A DNA stretch of 64,000 nt from Serratia marcescens subsp. marcescens ATCC 13880. GTDB lineage: Bacteria > Pseudomonadota > Gammaproteobacteria > Enterobacterales > Enterobacteriaceae. Below, in pieces: positions 25,673-35,232 of the stretch. A program made the position numbers and the translations under genes. The notes beneath the pieces are model-generated. The model made no database searches and was not told the origin of the DNA. It saw only the letters and a program-made list of their open reading frames with translations. The DNA lies in the NCBI RefSeq assembly GCF_017299535.1, contig NZ_CP071238.1:4340001-4404000 (forward strand), given 5' to 3'. How positions within the stretch are numbered: position 1 is the first letter of the stretch; each line of letters begins with the position of its first letter.

Positions 25673-27081
25673 TGGAAGAACTCAGCTTAATCAAACAGGC
25701 AATGCGGGCGGTCATGAACGGCCAGCCGCTCGCGCTGCGCGATCCGCACCGCCCGGCCTGGCATCTGGCGCCCAGCGTTGGCCTGCTGAACGATCCCAAC
25801 GGCTTTATCCAGCACAACGGCATTTATCATCTGTTTTATCAGTGGAATCCGCTGGGTTGCGATCATCGCAACAAATGCTGGGGACACTGGCAGTCGGCCG
25901 ATTTGCTGCGTTGGGAGCACCAGCCAATCGCCCTGGCGCCCAGCGCCTGTTACGACAGCCACGGCTGTTACTCCGGCTCGGCAGTGGCGGCGGAAGGCAA
26001 AATCACGCTGATCTACACCGGCAACGTGAAATTCCCAGACGGCTCACGCACCGCTTACCAATGCCTGGCTCAGGAAAGCGAACGGGGCGAATACCGCAAG
26101 CTCGGGCCGGTGCTGCCGCTGCCGGAGGGCTACAGCGGTCACGTACGCGATCCGAAAGTGTGGCGTCATCAAAATGACTGGTACATGGTGCTCGGCGCGC
26201 GTGACCTGCAGGATCGCGGTAAGGTGCTGCTGTTTCGTTCCAGCAATCTGCGTGACTGGCAATCGCTGGGCGAGATCGCCGGTTCCGGTCTGAACGGCTT
26301 AGAGGAATTCGGCTACATGTGGGAGTGCCCGGATCTGTTCACGCTGGACGGCGCCGATGTGTTGATCTGCTGCCCGCAGGGGCTGGCGCCGCAGCCGGAA
26401 CGCTATCTCAACCGTTATCAGGCCGGCTATCTGCTCGGCAAGCTGGATTACCGGCAGGCGGCCTTCAGCCACGGCGAATTCCGCGAGCTGGACGCCGGCT
26501 TCGAGTTCTACGCGCCGCAGACGACGCTGGCGGAAGATGGCCGCCGCCTGCTGTTCGGCTGGATGGGCGTGCCCGAGCAAGATGAAGAAGCCCATCCGAC
26601 GCGCCGTTACGGCTGGATCCACACCATGACCTGCCCGCGCGAGCTGTCGCTGCGGCATGGCCGCCTCCACCAGCGCCCGGCGCGCGAGCTGCAACAGCTG
26701 CGCGGTGAGCGAGCAGGCTGGCAAGGCCGCGCCGATGACGCCCCCGCCTATGCGCTGGGGGCCGCAGAGTTGCAGATGACGCCGCAGGGCGCGTTCAGCG
26801 CAACCTTTGGCGACGCGATGACGCTGAACTGGGACGGCGAAAGGCTGCAGCTGACGCGCACTTCCCTGACCGACGGCCGGCCGGAGCACCGTTACTGGCG
26901 CGGCTCGGTCACGCATCTGCAACTGCTGTTCGATCGTTCCAGCGTGGAAATTTTCATCAACCGCGGCGAGGCGGTGATGAGCGCGCGCTACTTCCCGGCT
27001 GGTGAGCCGCAACTGCGGCTGTGCGGGAGCGCGCCGCTGGCGTTGGAATACTGGCCGCTGACGCCATGCATGCTAGAATGA
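25669..27081 (+). CDS. scrB: Sucrose-6-phosphate hydrolase (invertase)
   Basis: ScrB splits sucrose-6-phosphate into glucose-6-phosphate and fructose in the cytoplasm. The 470-residue GH32 enzyme shows the nucleophile motif LLNDPNGF (near residue 40), the RDPKVW motif (near 159) with the transition-state aspartate, and the acid/base motif WECPDLF (near 221). The C-terminal beta-sandwich contains LLFDRSSVEIFINRGE. The frame is open far upstream, inside scrA, but ATG 25669/25672 is the only sensible start and overlaps the scrA stop, coupling the two genes. Confidence 0.95.
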   Translation: MMEELSLIKQAMRAVMNGQPLALRDPHRPAWHLAPSVGLLNDPNGFIQHNGIYHLFYQWNPLGCDHRNKCWGHWQSADLLRWEHQPIALAPSACYDSHGCYSGSAVAAEGKITLIYTGNVKFPDGSRTAYQCLAQESERGEYRKLGPVLPLPEGYSGHVRDPKVWRHQNDWYMVLGARDLQDRGKVLLFRSSNLRDWQSLGEIAGSGLNGLEEFGYMWECPDLFTLDGADVLICCPQGLAPQPERYLNRYQAGYLLGKLDYRQAAFSHGEFRELDAGFEFYAPQTTLAEDGRRLLFGWMGVPEQDEEAHPTRRYGWIHTMTCPRELSLRHGRLHQRPARELQQLRGERAGWQGRADDAPAYALGAAELQMTPQGAFSATFGDAMTLNWDGERLQLTRTSLTDGRPEHRYWRGSVTHLQLLFDRSSVEIFINRGEAVMSARYFPAGEPQLRLCGSAPLALEYWPLTPCMLE

Positions 27082-27102
27082 CGCATCCTCCGATGACTTC
27101 AG

Positions 27103-28146
27103 ATGGCGTCAGTGAAAAAAAATAAACGCATTACCATCAGTGACATCGCCACGCTGGCCGGGGTGTCGAAATCGACCGCCAGCCTGGTGCTGAACGGCCG
27201 CAGCAAGGAATATCGGGTGTCCGACGACACCCGCGATCGCGTTCTGGCGCTGGCGCATGAACACCATTATCAGCCCAGCATCCATGCCCGCTCTTTGCGC
27301 TCCAACCGCAGCCACACGCTGGGGCTGGTGGTGCCGGAGATGACCAACTACGGCTTTGCGGTGATTTCGCGCGAGCTGGAAACGCTGTGCCGCGAAGCCG
27401 GTCTGCAGCTGCTGATCGCCTGCACCGATGAAAACCCGGCGCAGGAGATGATGGCGGTGAACAGTCTGGTGCAGCGGCAGGTGGATGGCTTGATCGTCGC
27501 CTCCAGCCAGTTGAACGACGCGGAATACCAGAAGATCAACGCCGGGCTGCCGGTGGTGCAGATGGACCGTCTGATCGCCGGCTCCGAACTGCCGCTGGTG
27601 ATCACCGATTCGGTCAATTCGACTGCCGACCTGGTGGAAAAGGTCGCGCGCCAACATCCGGATGAGATCTATTTTCTCGGCGGGCAGCCGCGCATTTCGC
27701 CGACCCGCGATCGCCTCGCCGGCTTCCAGCTTGGCCTGGAGCGCGCCGGCATCACATGCAAACCGGAATGGATCATCAACGGCAACTATCACCCCAGCTC
27801 AGGTTACGAGATGTTTGCCCAGCTGTGCGCACAGCTGGGGCGTCCGCCTAAAGCGCTGTTTACCGCCGCCTGCGGCCTGCTGGAAGGCGTATTGCGTTAT
27901 CTGACTCAGCATCAGCTGATGGAGAGCGACATTCACCTGTGCAGCTTCGACGATCACTACCTGTTCGACTGCATGACGCTGAAGATAGACACGGTCGCGC
28001 AAGACTGCCTGGCACTGGCGCAACATAGCTTCGACCAAGTCACCGCGCTTATCGACGAACGGCCGCTGGAACAGAGCGCGCTTTATCTGCCGGGCCGTAT
28101 CCACTGGCGTCATGCCGGTTCCCGGGCTTTGTTAGCCGGGGAGTGA
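27103..28146 (+). CDS. scrR: LacI-family sucrose repressor
   Basis: ScrR is a LacI/GalR-family repressor of 347 residues. Its helix-turn-helix reads [21 protein letters not shown] (residues about 11-31), followed by a hinge helix and a periplasmic-binding-type effector domain ([21 protein letters not shown]). In known scr systems fructose or fructose-1-phosphate induces by releasing ScrR. It follows scrB by 21 bases and is probably cotranscribed at least in part. Its targets are the three palindromes at 21648, 22707 and 22767. Confidence 0.94.
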   Translation: MASVKKNKRITISDIATLAGVSKSTASLVLNGRSKEYRVSDDTRDRVLALAHEHHYQPSIHARSLRSNRSHTLGLVVPEMTNYGFAVISRELETLCREAGLQLLIACTDENPAQEMMAVNSLVQRQVDGLIVASSQLNDAEYQKINAGLPVVQMDRLIAGSELPLVITDSVNSTADLVEKVARQHPDEIYFLGGQPRISPTRDRLAGFQLGLERAGITCKPEWIINGNYHPSSGYEMFAQLCAQLGRPPKALFTAACGLLEGVLRYLTQHQLMESDIHLCSFDDHYLFDCMTLKIDTVAQDCLALAQHSFDQVTALIDERPLEQSALYLPGRIHWRHAGSRALLAGE

Positions 28147-28164
28147 TATCTCAGAATCAATAAA

Positions 28165-28186
28165 AAAGGGCGCCTGAGCGCCCTTT
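28165..28186. terminator. Bidirectional terminator between scrR and exbD
   Basis: AAAGGGCGC (28165-28173) and GCGCCCTTT (28178-28186) form a 9-bp stem with A and T runs on both sides. It can end scrR transcription on the + strand and exbBD on the - strand. Confidence 0.85.
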
Positions 28187-28201
28187 ATCGTTTTGCTGCC
28201 G

Positions 28202-28624
28202 CTACTTGGCGGCGCCCTCCATGCCCACCAGCCCCACTTTCAGGTAGCCGGCTTTACGCAGGGTGTCCATCACGCTCATCAGCGTTTCATAGTCCACGCT
28301 CTTGTCCGCCTGGAAGAAGATGGTGGTTTCTTTGTTAGCCTGGGTGCGTTGATCCAGCACAGAAGTCAGCTGATCGGCATTCACCGGCTGATCGCCGACG
28401 TAGAGCTGCTTGTCGGCCTTCACCGACAGGAACACCGGTTTTTCCGGCCGCGGCTGCGGCTTGGCGGAAGAAGCCGGCAGATCGACGCGGATATCTACCG
28501 TTGCCAGCGGCGCGGCCACCATAAAGATGATCAACAGCACCAACATGACGTCGATAAACGGCGTCACGTTGATTTCATGCAGTTCGCCGCTGTCGTCCAG
28601 ATCTTCATTTAAGCGCATCGCCAT
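28202..28624 (-). CDS. exbD: TonB energy-transducing protein ExbD
   Basis: ExbD forms the proton-driven ExbB-ExbD motor in the inner membrane that powers TonB and outer-membrane receptors. The 140-residue protein has a short cytoplasmic N-terminus, one membrane helix containing the proton-carrying aspartate (INVTPFIDVMLVLLIIFM, residues about 19-36) and a periplasmic domain ending near GLVGMEGAAK. It starts 3 bases after the exbB stop. The same complex would drive the FecA-like receptor at 13.8 kb. Confidence 0.95.
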   Translation of the reverse strand: MAMRLNEDLDDSGELHEINVTPFIDVMLVLLIIFMVAAPLATVDIRVDLPASSAKPQPRPEKPVFLSVKADKQLYVGDQPVNADQLTSVLDQRTQANKETTIFFQADKSVDYETLMSVMDTLRKAGYLKVGLVGMEGAAK

Positions 28625-28627
28625 GAC

Positions 28628-29608
28628 TCACCCCGCCCGCAGTTGGTGCGCGTGCTGTGAGCGCTTGGCTTCCGCCGTCGCGGCCAGATCCAGATCGCGG
28701 CCCTGCAGCAGCATGACCTGCGCCGCCACGTCGCCCACCTGCGCACGGTGGCCGCTGATGACGCGGGCGAAGATGTTGTAGATAACGACGGCAGGGATCG
28801 CCGCCACCAGGCCCAGCGCGGTCGCCAGCAGCGCTTCCGCGATGCCCGGCGCCACAACCGCCAGGTTGGTGGTCTGCGAATGGGCGATGCCGATGAAGCT
28901 GTTCATGATGCCCCACACGGTGCCGAACAGGCCGACAAACGGCGAGATGGCGCCGATGGTGGCGAGGAAGCCGTTGCCGCGGCCCATGTTGCGGCTGTAG
29001 GCCGCCACGCGGCGCTCGAGACGGAAGCCGGTGCGCTCTTTGATGCCGTTGTTGTCGTTGGATTCCGCAGACAGCTCCAGCTCGTTTTGCGCATCGTTCA
29101 GCAATACCGCGCTGACGCTCTCCGGGGCGAAGTTTTGCGCCAGCTCGGAGGCTTCATCCAGCGAGCGCGCTTCGGCCAGCGCCAACTGCTCGCGGCGCAG
29201 ACGGCGCTTGGCGCGCAGCAGTTCGCTGCCTTTGGAGAACAGAATGGTCCAGGTCACGATCGAGGCCAGCACCAGGCCGATCATTACCGCTTTCACCACC
29301 GCGTCGGCGTGCTGGTACATGCCCCAAACGGACAGGTCCATGCCGCGGGTTTCCGGTGGCTGGATCGTTGGCGCCGGGTTCACCGGCGTGATGCTCTCCG
29401 GCGCGGCGGCTGCCGCAGGTGCAGGCGCGGTGGTCGGCGCAACGCTTTCGGCAACGGCCGGATTGCTCGCCGGCGCGGCCTGCGCGCTGCCGGCCAGCCC
29501 CACGACCAGCACCATAGAAGCCATCAGGCTGCGGCCGAAGGCCTTGCCCCACTGCGCCCGGCCCTGGCCGAACGATCCTTGATTTAAATTCTTGCCAGCC
29601 GTTTTCAC
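28628..29608 (-). CDS. exbB: TonB energy-transducing protein ExbB with cleaved N-terminal extension
   Basis: ExbB is the pentameric scaffold of the TonB motor. The 326-residue form is longer than E. coli ExbB (244) because of a signal peptide (cleavage near SAQA-AP) and an alanine/proline-rich periplasmic segment before the first membrane helix; this extension is known in S. marcescens ExbB. Three membrane helices follow, including [19 protein letters not shown] and [22 protein letters not shown] 29608 is chosen because GGAGG lies about 7 bases upstream; TTG 29635 is less likely. It leads exbBD and is divergent from metC. Confidence 0.93.
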   Translation of the reverse strand: MKTAGKNLNQGSFGQGRAQWGKAFGRSLMASMVLVVGLAGSAQAAPASNPAVAESVAPTTAPAPAAAAAPESITPVNPAPTIQPPETRGMDLSVWGMYQHADAVVKAVMIGLVLASIVTWTILFSKGSELLRAKRRLRREQLALAEARSLDEASELAQNFAPESVSAVLLNDAQNELELSAESNDNNGIKERTGFRLERRVAAYSRNMGRGNGFLATIGAISPFVGLFGTVWGIMNSFIGIAHSQTTNLAVVAPGIAEALLATALGLVAAIPAVVIYNIFARVISGHRAQVGDVAAQVMLLQGRDLDLAATAEAKRSQHAHQLRAG

Positions 29609-29683
29609 GCTGTGCCTCCACCCATTACCGATCAAAATTAAGGAATAATTCAGCGTGCGATCATATCAAACCAACCGGGGATT

Positions 29684-29702
29684 GATAGTAGTTCTCATTA
29701 TT
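29684..29702 (-). promoter_or_regulatory. Candidate Fur box before exbB
   Basis: The 19 bases match the Fur consensus at 14 positions, including the run TCTCATTAT. Iron-repressed expression of exbBD is well established in enterobacteria, which supports the call. Confidence 0.6.
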
Positions 29703-29942
29703 ATTTACCAAATAAACGAGAAAATTTTAGCCATCCCCGCCACAAAGCGCCAATCTGCGTCCGTTCACCGCCAAATACCCCTTTTATAGGGTTATTTCGT
29801 TACTTTTCTCCCACAACGACGCAACAACGCCGCGCTGCCGAACGGCGTCTTGACCGATGAATGGGCTTCTCTCTCGCACCACGGCAGAAGGATGAGGCGA
29901 GAAATGCGCGCCCGACAGACAATTATAGCCGTTTCTATATCT

Positions 29943-29966
29943 GGAAGTTAAAACGTCTGGATGGCT
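29943..29966 (+). promoter_or_regulatory. MetJ operator (met boxes) before metC
   Basis: Tandem 8-base boxes AAACGTCT and GGATGGCT (29951-29966) match AGACGTCT at 7 and 5 positions, with a weaker box at 29943-29950. MetJ with S-adenosylmethionine represses metC in E. coli. Confidence 0.6.
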
Positions 29967-30039
29967 ATATTAACTCATGTTAACGTAAGGGCTATCGCAA
30001 ACGGGCACGTGCAGAGCAACCAGAGGTGAGCCAGGTACC

Positions 30040-31236
30040 ATGACGTCAAAACATATCGAAACCACGCTGATCGGCGCCGGCCGCAGCCAGCGTTACACCC
30101 AGGGCTCCGTCAATCCCGTCACGCAACGCGCCTCTTCTTTGGTCTTCGACTCCGTCGCTGCCAAAAAACACGCCACCGCGCAACGCGCCCACGGCGAGCT
30201 GTTTTACGGCCGACGCGGCACCCTGACCCACTTCGCCCTGCAGGATGCAATGGTGGAGCTGGAGGGCGGCGCCGGCTGCGTGCTGTACCCCTGCGGCGCG
30301 GCGGCGGTGGCCAATGCGATTCTGTCGTTCGTCGGCGCCGGCGATCACCTGCTGGTCACTGGTTCGGCGTACGAACCGACCCAGGATTTCTGCACCCATA
30401 TCCTCGGCCGCATGAACGTCAGCACCACCTATTTCGATCCGCTGATCGGCGCCGATATCGCCACGTTGATCCAACCCAACACCCGCGTGGTGTTCCTGGA
30501 ATCCCCCGGCTCCATCACCCTGGAAGTGCAGGACATTCCGGCGATGGTGCAGGCCATTCGCGCCGTGGCGCCGGAGGTGGTGATCATGATCGACAATACC
30601 TGGGCGGCGGGCGTGCTGTTCAAGGCGTTGGATTTCGACATCGATATCTCCATTCAGGCCGGCACCAAATACCTGATCGGCCATTCCGATTACATGCTCG
30701 GCACCGCCGTCGCCAACGCGCGCTGTTGGGAGCAACTGCGCGAGTACTCCTATCTGATGGGGCAGATGGTGGATGCCGACACCGCCTACATGGCGAGCCG
30801 CGGCCTGCGTACCCTGAGCGTGCGCCTGAAGCAGCACGAACGCAGCAGCATTGAGGTCGCCAACTGGCTGGCCGAACGGCCGGAGGTGGCGACGGTCAAT
30901 CACCCGGCCCTGCCCAGTTGCAAAGGCCACGAGTTCTACCGCCGCGACTTCAGCGGCTGCAACGGGCTGTTCTCCTTCGTGCTGAAAGAGCGGCTGGATG
31001 AGGCGCAGTTGGCCGCCTACCTGGACAACTTCAGCCACTTCAGCATGGCCTACTCCTGGGGCGGCTTCGAGTCGCTGATCCTGGCCAACCAGCCGGAAGA
31101 ACTGGAAGCGATCCGCCCGGCGGGCGGCGTCGATTTTTCCGGCACGCTGGTGCGGTTGCATATCGGTCTGGAGAACGTCGAAGACCTGATCGCCGATCTG
31201 GCGGCCGGCTTCGATCGCCTCAACGGCGTGCGCTAA
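30040..31236 (+). CDS. metC: Cystathionine beta-lyase
   Basis: MetC is a PLP-dependent cytoplasmic enzyme that converts cystathionine to homocysteine, pyruvate and ammonia in methionine synthesis. The 398-residue protein is of normal length. [16 protein letters not shown] (near residue 56) and the glycine-rich [10 protein letters not shown] bind cofactor phosphate. [12 protein letters not shown] carries the ring-stacking aspartate, and the Schiff-base lysine is in [16 protein letters not shown] (near 210). The gene is preceded by a MetJ box and divergent from exbB, as in E. coli. Confidence 0.95.
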   Translation: MTSKHIETTLIGAGRSQRYTQGSVNPVTQRASSLVFDSVAAKKHATAQRAHGELFYGRRGTLTHFALQDAMVELEGGAGCVLYPCGAAAVANAILSFVGAGDHLLVTGSAYEPTQDFCTHILGRMNVSTTYFDPLIGADIATLIQPNTRVVFLESPGSITLEVQDIPAMVQAIRAVAPEVVIMIDNTWAAGVLFKALDFDIDISIQAGTKYLIGHSDYMLGTAVANARCWEQLREYSYLMGQMVDADTAYMASRGLRTLSVRLKQHERSSIEVANWLAERPEVATVNHPALPSCKGHEFYRRDFSGCNGLFSFVLKERLDEAQLAAYLDNFSHFSMAYSWGGFESLILANQPEELEAIRPAGGVDFSGTLVRLHIGLENVEDLIADLAAGFDRLNGVR

Positions 31237-31381
31237 GGCGGATTCCGATAATTTTCTTCGTCTCGTTTAATGTCGGCTTAAGCTATTAGCGGTACACTAA
31301 CCGGGTAACTGTCAGATACGGTAACCGCCGCATCCTGGAGAACGTGACCCCGGGCGCAACCGGCATGCAACAGGACATAAA

Positions 31382-32044
31382 ATGGATGTATTACGAGAGA
31401 TTATTCATGCGCTTTGGCAGCAGGACTTCATCGCCCTCGCCGATCCAAGCGTAATTTGGGTGGTTTACGCCGTACTTTTCACCACTCTGTTTTTGGAAAA
31501 CGGACTGCTGCCCGCCTCCTTCCTTCCCGGTGACAGCCTGCTGCTGCTGTCGGGCGCGCTGATCGCCAAAGGCGTGATGGGCTTTGCCCCCACTCTGCTG
31601 ATACTGACCGCCGCCGCCGGGCTCGGCTGCTGGCTGAGCTATATCCAGGGCCGCTGGCTGGGCCACACCGGCCTGGTGAAGAGCTGGCTGCTGCAACTGC
31701 CGGCACAGTACCACCAGCGCGCGCACAACCTGTTCAACCGCCACGGGCTGACGGCGCTGCTGATCGGCCGCTTCCTCGGTTTCGTACGCACCCTGCTGCC
31801 GACCATGGCCGGCATTTCCGGGCTCAACAGCTCGCGCTTCCAGGTGTTCAACTGGCTGAGCGCGGCGATCTGGGTCTGCGCGCTGGTCGGCCTCGGCTAC
31901 GCGTTCAGCCAAATCCCTCTGGTGAAACGCTATGAAAGCCAGGTGATGACCGGCCTGATGCTGCTGCCGCTGCTGCTGCTGTTCGTCGGCCTGCTGGGCG
32001 CCATGCTGGTGATCTGGCGTAAAAAACGCGCCGCCTCTTCCTGA
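31382..32044 (+). CDS. yghB: DedA family inner-membrane protein YghB
   Basis: The 220-residue protein has about 4-6 hydrophobic segments and belongs to the DedA family (COG0586), linked to membrane lipid flipping, proton-motive-force homeostasis and cell division. Family motifs are [20 protein letters not shown] (near residues 39-58) and [19 protein letters not shown] (near 128-146). Its position right after metC is the E. coli yghB position, which decides between YghB and its paralogue YqjA. Confidence 0.88.
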   Translation: MDVLREIIHALWQQDFIALADPSVIWVVYAVLFTTLFLENGLLPASFLPGDSLLLLSGALIAKGVMGFAPTLLILTAAAGLGCWLSYIQGRWLGHTGLVKSWLLQLPAQYHQRAHNLFNRHGLTALLIGRFLGFVRTLLPTMAGISGLNSSRFQVFNWLSAAIWVCALVGLGYAFSQIPLVKRYESQVMTGLMLLPLLLLFVGLLGAMLVIWRKKRAASS

Positions 32045-32054
32045 ACTGGGCGCG

Positions 32055-32975
32055 CTACAGCGCCTTCTCGACCAACGCCAGACTGGCAGGCAGTTTGTTC
32101 ACCAGCGTATCCACCGCCAGCCGCACCTTCAGCGGCAGGTGAGGCGTGTGCGGCCACACCGCATGCGCTTCAAAGGCGGCGCCCGGCCGATCGCGCAGCA
32201 AGCGCACCAGCGCCCCGCTCAACAACTGCTCACGCACCAGCCAGCACGGCAGCCAGGCAATGCCGAAACCCGCCGTCGCCGCATCCGCAATCGCCTGCAG
32301 GTCGTCCATTTGCAGCCGGTTATTCGGCATCACGTCCTGCGGCTTGCCGTCGCTATCCAATACCAACCAGCTGCGCCGCGCGCCGGCGCGCATATAGGTC
32401 ACCGCCTCATGCTGCGCCAGTTGCTCGATGCTGTGCGGTTCGCCGCACCGCTGCAGATAGGCCGGCGAGGCGCACAGCGCCATGCGGTGATCGCCGATGC
32501 GGCGCGCCACCAAGCCGCTGCTGTTGGCCAGCGTACCGTTGCGAATCGCCATATCGAAGCCGTCCTCAATCAGGTCCACCACCCGATCGCTGAACGACAG
32601 CTCCAGCTCCAACCCAGGATGCTCGCGCGTCAGTTCGGTCAGCAGCGGCGCAATGCACATGCGGCCAAACAGCACCGGCATCGACACCCGCAGCCGGCCG
32701 CTGACCTGTCGTTTCCCCGACTCCAGCAGCGTTTCCGCGCCACGGATCTCCTCCAGCGCCCGCAGGCAGCGCTCATAAAACAGCGCACCGTCGTCGGTCA
32801 GGCTCTGGCTGCGCGTGGTGCGATGAAACAGCCGCACCCCCAGCCGCTGTTCCAGCCGGGCGATGGTTTTGCCGACCGCCGAACGCGAAAGATGCAGCCG
32901 ACTGGCCGCCAACGCAAAACTGCCCGCCTCCACGGCGGTAACGAATACCGAAATGCCGCTCAACCGATCGCTCAT
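32055..32975 (-). CDS. LysR-type regulator, divergent from an alcohol dehydrogenase-like gene
   Basis: The 306-residue LysR-type protein has its helix-turn-helix in the first 60 residues (FVTAVEAGSFALAASRLHLSRSAVGKTI) and an effector-binding domain of the CrgA/PA2551-like group (VRLFHRTTRSQSLTDDG, SGLVARRIGDHRMALCASPAYL). Start 32975 (MSDRLSGI) has a GGGCG-type site, preferred over 32999. It is divergent from the oxidoreductase gene across 107 bases and probably controls it. The pair sits between yghB and yqhC, where E. coli has neither. Confidence 0.82.
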   Translation of the reverse strand: MSDRLSGISVFVTAVEAGSFALAASRLHLSRSAVGKTIARLEQRLGVRLFHRTTRSQSLTDDGALFYERCLRALEEIRGAETLLESGKRQVSGRLRVSMPVLFGRMCIAPLLTELTREHPGLELELSFSDRVVDLIEDGFDMAIRNGTLANSSGLVARRIGDHRMALCASPAYLQRCGEPHSIEQLAQHEAVTYMRAGARRSWLVLDSDGKPQDVMPNNRLQMDDLQAIADAATAGFGIAWLPCWLVREQLLSGALVRLLRDRPGAAFEAHAVWPHTPHLPLKVRLAVDTLVNKLPASLALVEKAL

Positions 32976-33082
32976 GATTTGTCGCCCTGAAAGAAACAAT
33001 CTGCGGAAATCTTATCGCCACTGGCGAACCTTCATCAACGATATTATCGACAGGTCGTTAATCGCAGACTTTGGAGAACATC

Positions 33083-34111
33083 ATGACCAATACAATGCAA
33101 CGCTGGACGATGAGCGCCCTGGGGCGTGAGCACCTGCAGCTGACCACCGACGCGATCCCGCAGCCGGGGCCGCGCGAGATCAGAGTGAAAGTGAAGGCTA
33201 TCTCACTCAATTACCGTGACAAACTGATGATAGAAAGCGGCATGGGGCTCACGCTGCCGCAGCCGTTCACGCCCGCCTCGGACATGGCCGGCGAGGTCGA
33301 TGCCATCGGCCCCGGCGTCAGCCGCTTTCAGCCCGGCGCGCGCGTCATTTCCACCTTCAGCCCCGGTTGGCTCGACGGCGAGCAAAAACCCTACGGCGAT
33401 GCGCGCCGGGTGCCTTATCACACCCTCGGCGGTTTTTATCAGGGCGTGCTGGCGGAATACGTGATAGTGCATGAAGATTGGCTGGTGGCGGCGCCGGCGT
33501 CGCTGGACGATGTTCAGGCCAGCACCTTGCCGTGCGCCGGGCTGACCGCCTGGTTCGCACTGGTGGAGCAAGGCAGACTGCGCGCCGGCGACTCGGTATT
33601 GGTGCAAGGCACCGGCGGCGTGGCGCTGTTCGCGCTGCAGATCGCCAAAGCGCACGGCGCCGAGGTGTACGTCACTTCCGGCAGCGACGAAAAATTGGCG
33701 CGCGCCAAGGCGCTGGGCGCCGACCGCGGCATCAATCGCCTGCATGGCGACTGGGTGGAGAAGGTCTATCAGCTGACCCAGGATCGCGGCATCGACCATG
33801 TGGTGGATACCGTGGGCGGCACCAACCTCGGCAACTCGGTGCGCGCCGTGGCGGTGGGAGGACGCATCTCGGTAATAGGCATCCTGGAAGGCAACGAAAT
33901 TTCCGCCCCCGCCGGCCCGCTGCTATTAAAATCCGCAGTGATTCAGGGCATCGGCGTCGGCCACCGCCGCGCGCTGGAAGACCTGGTGCGCGCCGTGGAC
34001 GCCGTCAACCTGCAGCCGGTGATCGACCAGGTATACCGCTTCGATCAGCTGCCGCAGGCGCTGGATCACCTCGATCGCGGGCCATTCGGCAAGATCGTCT
34101 TAACCCCATAA
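33083..34111 (+). CDS. Zinc-independent MDR-family NADPH oxidoreductase
   Basis: The 342-residue protein belongs to the medium-chain dehydrogenase/reductase superfamily, in the alcohol dehydrogenase/quinone reductase-like branch (DISLNYRDKLMI-type start, here AISLNYRDKLMIESG). The cofactor fold has SVLVQGTGGVALFALQIAKAHGAEV (quoted by position 179-200: GTGGVA loop) and DHVVDTVGGTNLG. The structural-zinc cysteines of classical alcohol dehydrogenases are not visible. ATG 33083 has GGAGA upstream. It is presumably regulated by the divergent LysR protein. The substrate (quinone, enal or alcohol) is unknown. Confidence 0.8.
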   Translation: MTNTMQRWTMSALGREHLQLTTDAIPQPGPREIRVKVKAISLNYRDKLMIESGMGLTLPQPFTPASDMAGEVDAIGPGVSRFQPGARVISTFSPGWLDGEQKPYGDARRVPYHTLGGFYQGVLAEYVIVHEDWLVAAPASLDDVQASTLPCAGLTAWFALVEQGRLRAGDSVLVQGTGGVALFALQIAKAHGAEVYVTSGSDEKLARAKALGADRGINRLHGDWVEKVYQLTQDRGIDHVVDTVGGTNLGNSVRAVAVGGRISVIGILEGNEISAPAGPLLLKSAVIQGIGVGHRRALEDLVRAVDAVNLQPVIDQVYRFDQLPQALDHLDRGPFGKIVLTP

Positions 34112-34118
34112 ACGCGGC

Positions 34119-35036
34119 TCAGCCCTCCAGCAACAGCGGGTTGGCCTCGCGCAGCCGGGCGACTTCATCGCTCGGCGTCATGCCGAACAGCCGTTTGAAC
34201 TCGCGGCTGAACTGCGACGCGCTTTCGTAGCCGACGCGGATCGCCGCCGTGCTGGCCTTCAGACCGTCATGAACCATCAACAGGCGCGCCTTATGCAGCC
34301 GGTACGACTTCACGTACTGCAGCGGCGAGGTGTTGGTCACCGCCTTGAAGTTGTGGTGGAACGCCGAGACGCTCATGTTGACCTCGCTGGCCAACTGCTC
34401 GACGTTGATGCTGTCGGCATACTGATGTTCGATACGCCGCAGCGCCTTGGCGATCTGGCTGAAGTGGGTATGCCGATTGACCAACTCCTGCAGCGACGCG
34501 CCGCAGGCGCCGCGCAGCACATAATAGAGAATCTCCCGTACGATCTGCGGCCCAAGCACCCGGGCGTCGAGCGGATTGGCCATCACGTCGAGCAGACGCT
34601 CGGTGGCGCACAGCAACTCTTCCGTCATTTCCGCCAGGTTCACCCCGTTGCTCTCCGCGCGCGGTTGCATCAGGTAGTCGTCATCGCCGATGTCGATCAG
34701 CAAGTCCTGCAGCATTTGGGTATCGATATTGACCGCCAACCCAACCAGCGGCAGTTCCGGGCTGGCGAAGGTTTCGCATTCAAACGGCAGCGGCACCGTC
34801 ATCAGCAGGTAGTTGCGCGGATCGTATTGGAACTTCTTATTGCCGCAATAGCCGACCTTGTGCCCCTGAAAAACAATGACGATCCCCGGTTCATACATCA
34901 CCGGCTGACGCGGGCTGTGGCGATCGACATACAAAATCTTCACCCGCGGCACCGGCGACGGCGTGTAGCCGTTGCCGCTGGCGATAGCCATCGCCTGGCG
35001 CGCCATGCGGCTGCGCAGCGCATCGATTTCAATCAC
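34119..35036 (-). CDS. yqhC: AraC-family activator YqhC
   Basis: YqhC activates yqhD and dkgA in response to reactive aldehydes in E. coli. The 305-residue protein has an N-terminal AraC-type arm ([20 protein letters not shown]) and a C-terminal pair of helix-turn-helix motifs ([42 protein letters not shown]). GTG 35036 is the start, with a GAGG-type site upstream. It is divergent from yqhD with 196 bases between, and only 7 bases separate its stop from the oxidoreductase on the other side. Confidence 0.92.
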   Translation of the reverse strand: MIEIDALRSRMARQAMAIASGNGYTPSPVPRVKILYVDRHSPRQPVMYEPGIVIVFQGHKVGYCGNKKFQYDPRNYLLMTVPLPFECETFASPELPLVGLAVNIDTQMLQDLLIDIGDDDYLMQPRAESNGVNLAEMTEELLCATERLLDVMANPLDARVLGPQIVREILYYVLRGACGASLQELVNRHTHFSQIAKALRRIEHQYADSINVEQLASEVNMSVSAFHHNFKAVTNTSPLQYVKSYRLHKARLLMVHDGLKASTAAIRVGYESASQFSREFKRLFGMTPSDEVARLREANPLLLEG

Positions 35037-35232
35037 GGAAACACCCTCTTACAGTCAGAACGATTCGGCATAAATCATAATTTAAAACTCGCCATTTCTA
35101 CAGCCAGTTGTAGAAATAGGCAAGAACCAAACAGGAATGTGCATTGTGCGTTGCCGCCCGGTTCCTGACAATACGGGCCAGATACTTTTGCGCCACTTTG
35201 GCGCCCGCCTGACAGAAAGAGAGAAATCAACC

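Larger units (their letters stand above)
29609..30039. other. 431-base divergent promoter region exbB/metC
   Basis: No gene is seen. The exbB side holds a Fur-box-like sequence about 76 bases from the exbB start. The metC side holds a MetJ-type tandem box about 73 bases before the metC ATG. Between them are AT-rich stretches and a G+C-rich segment with repeated CGCCG-type half-sites around 29830. Confidence 0.6.
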
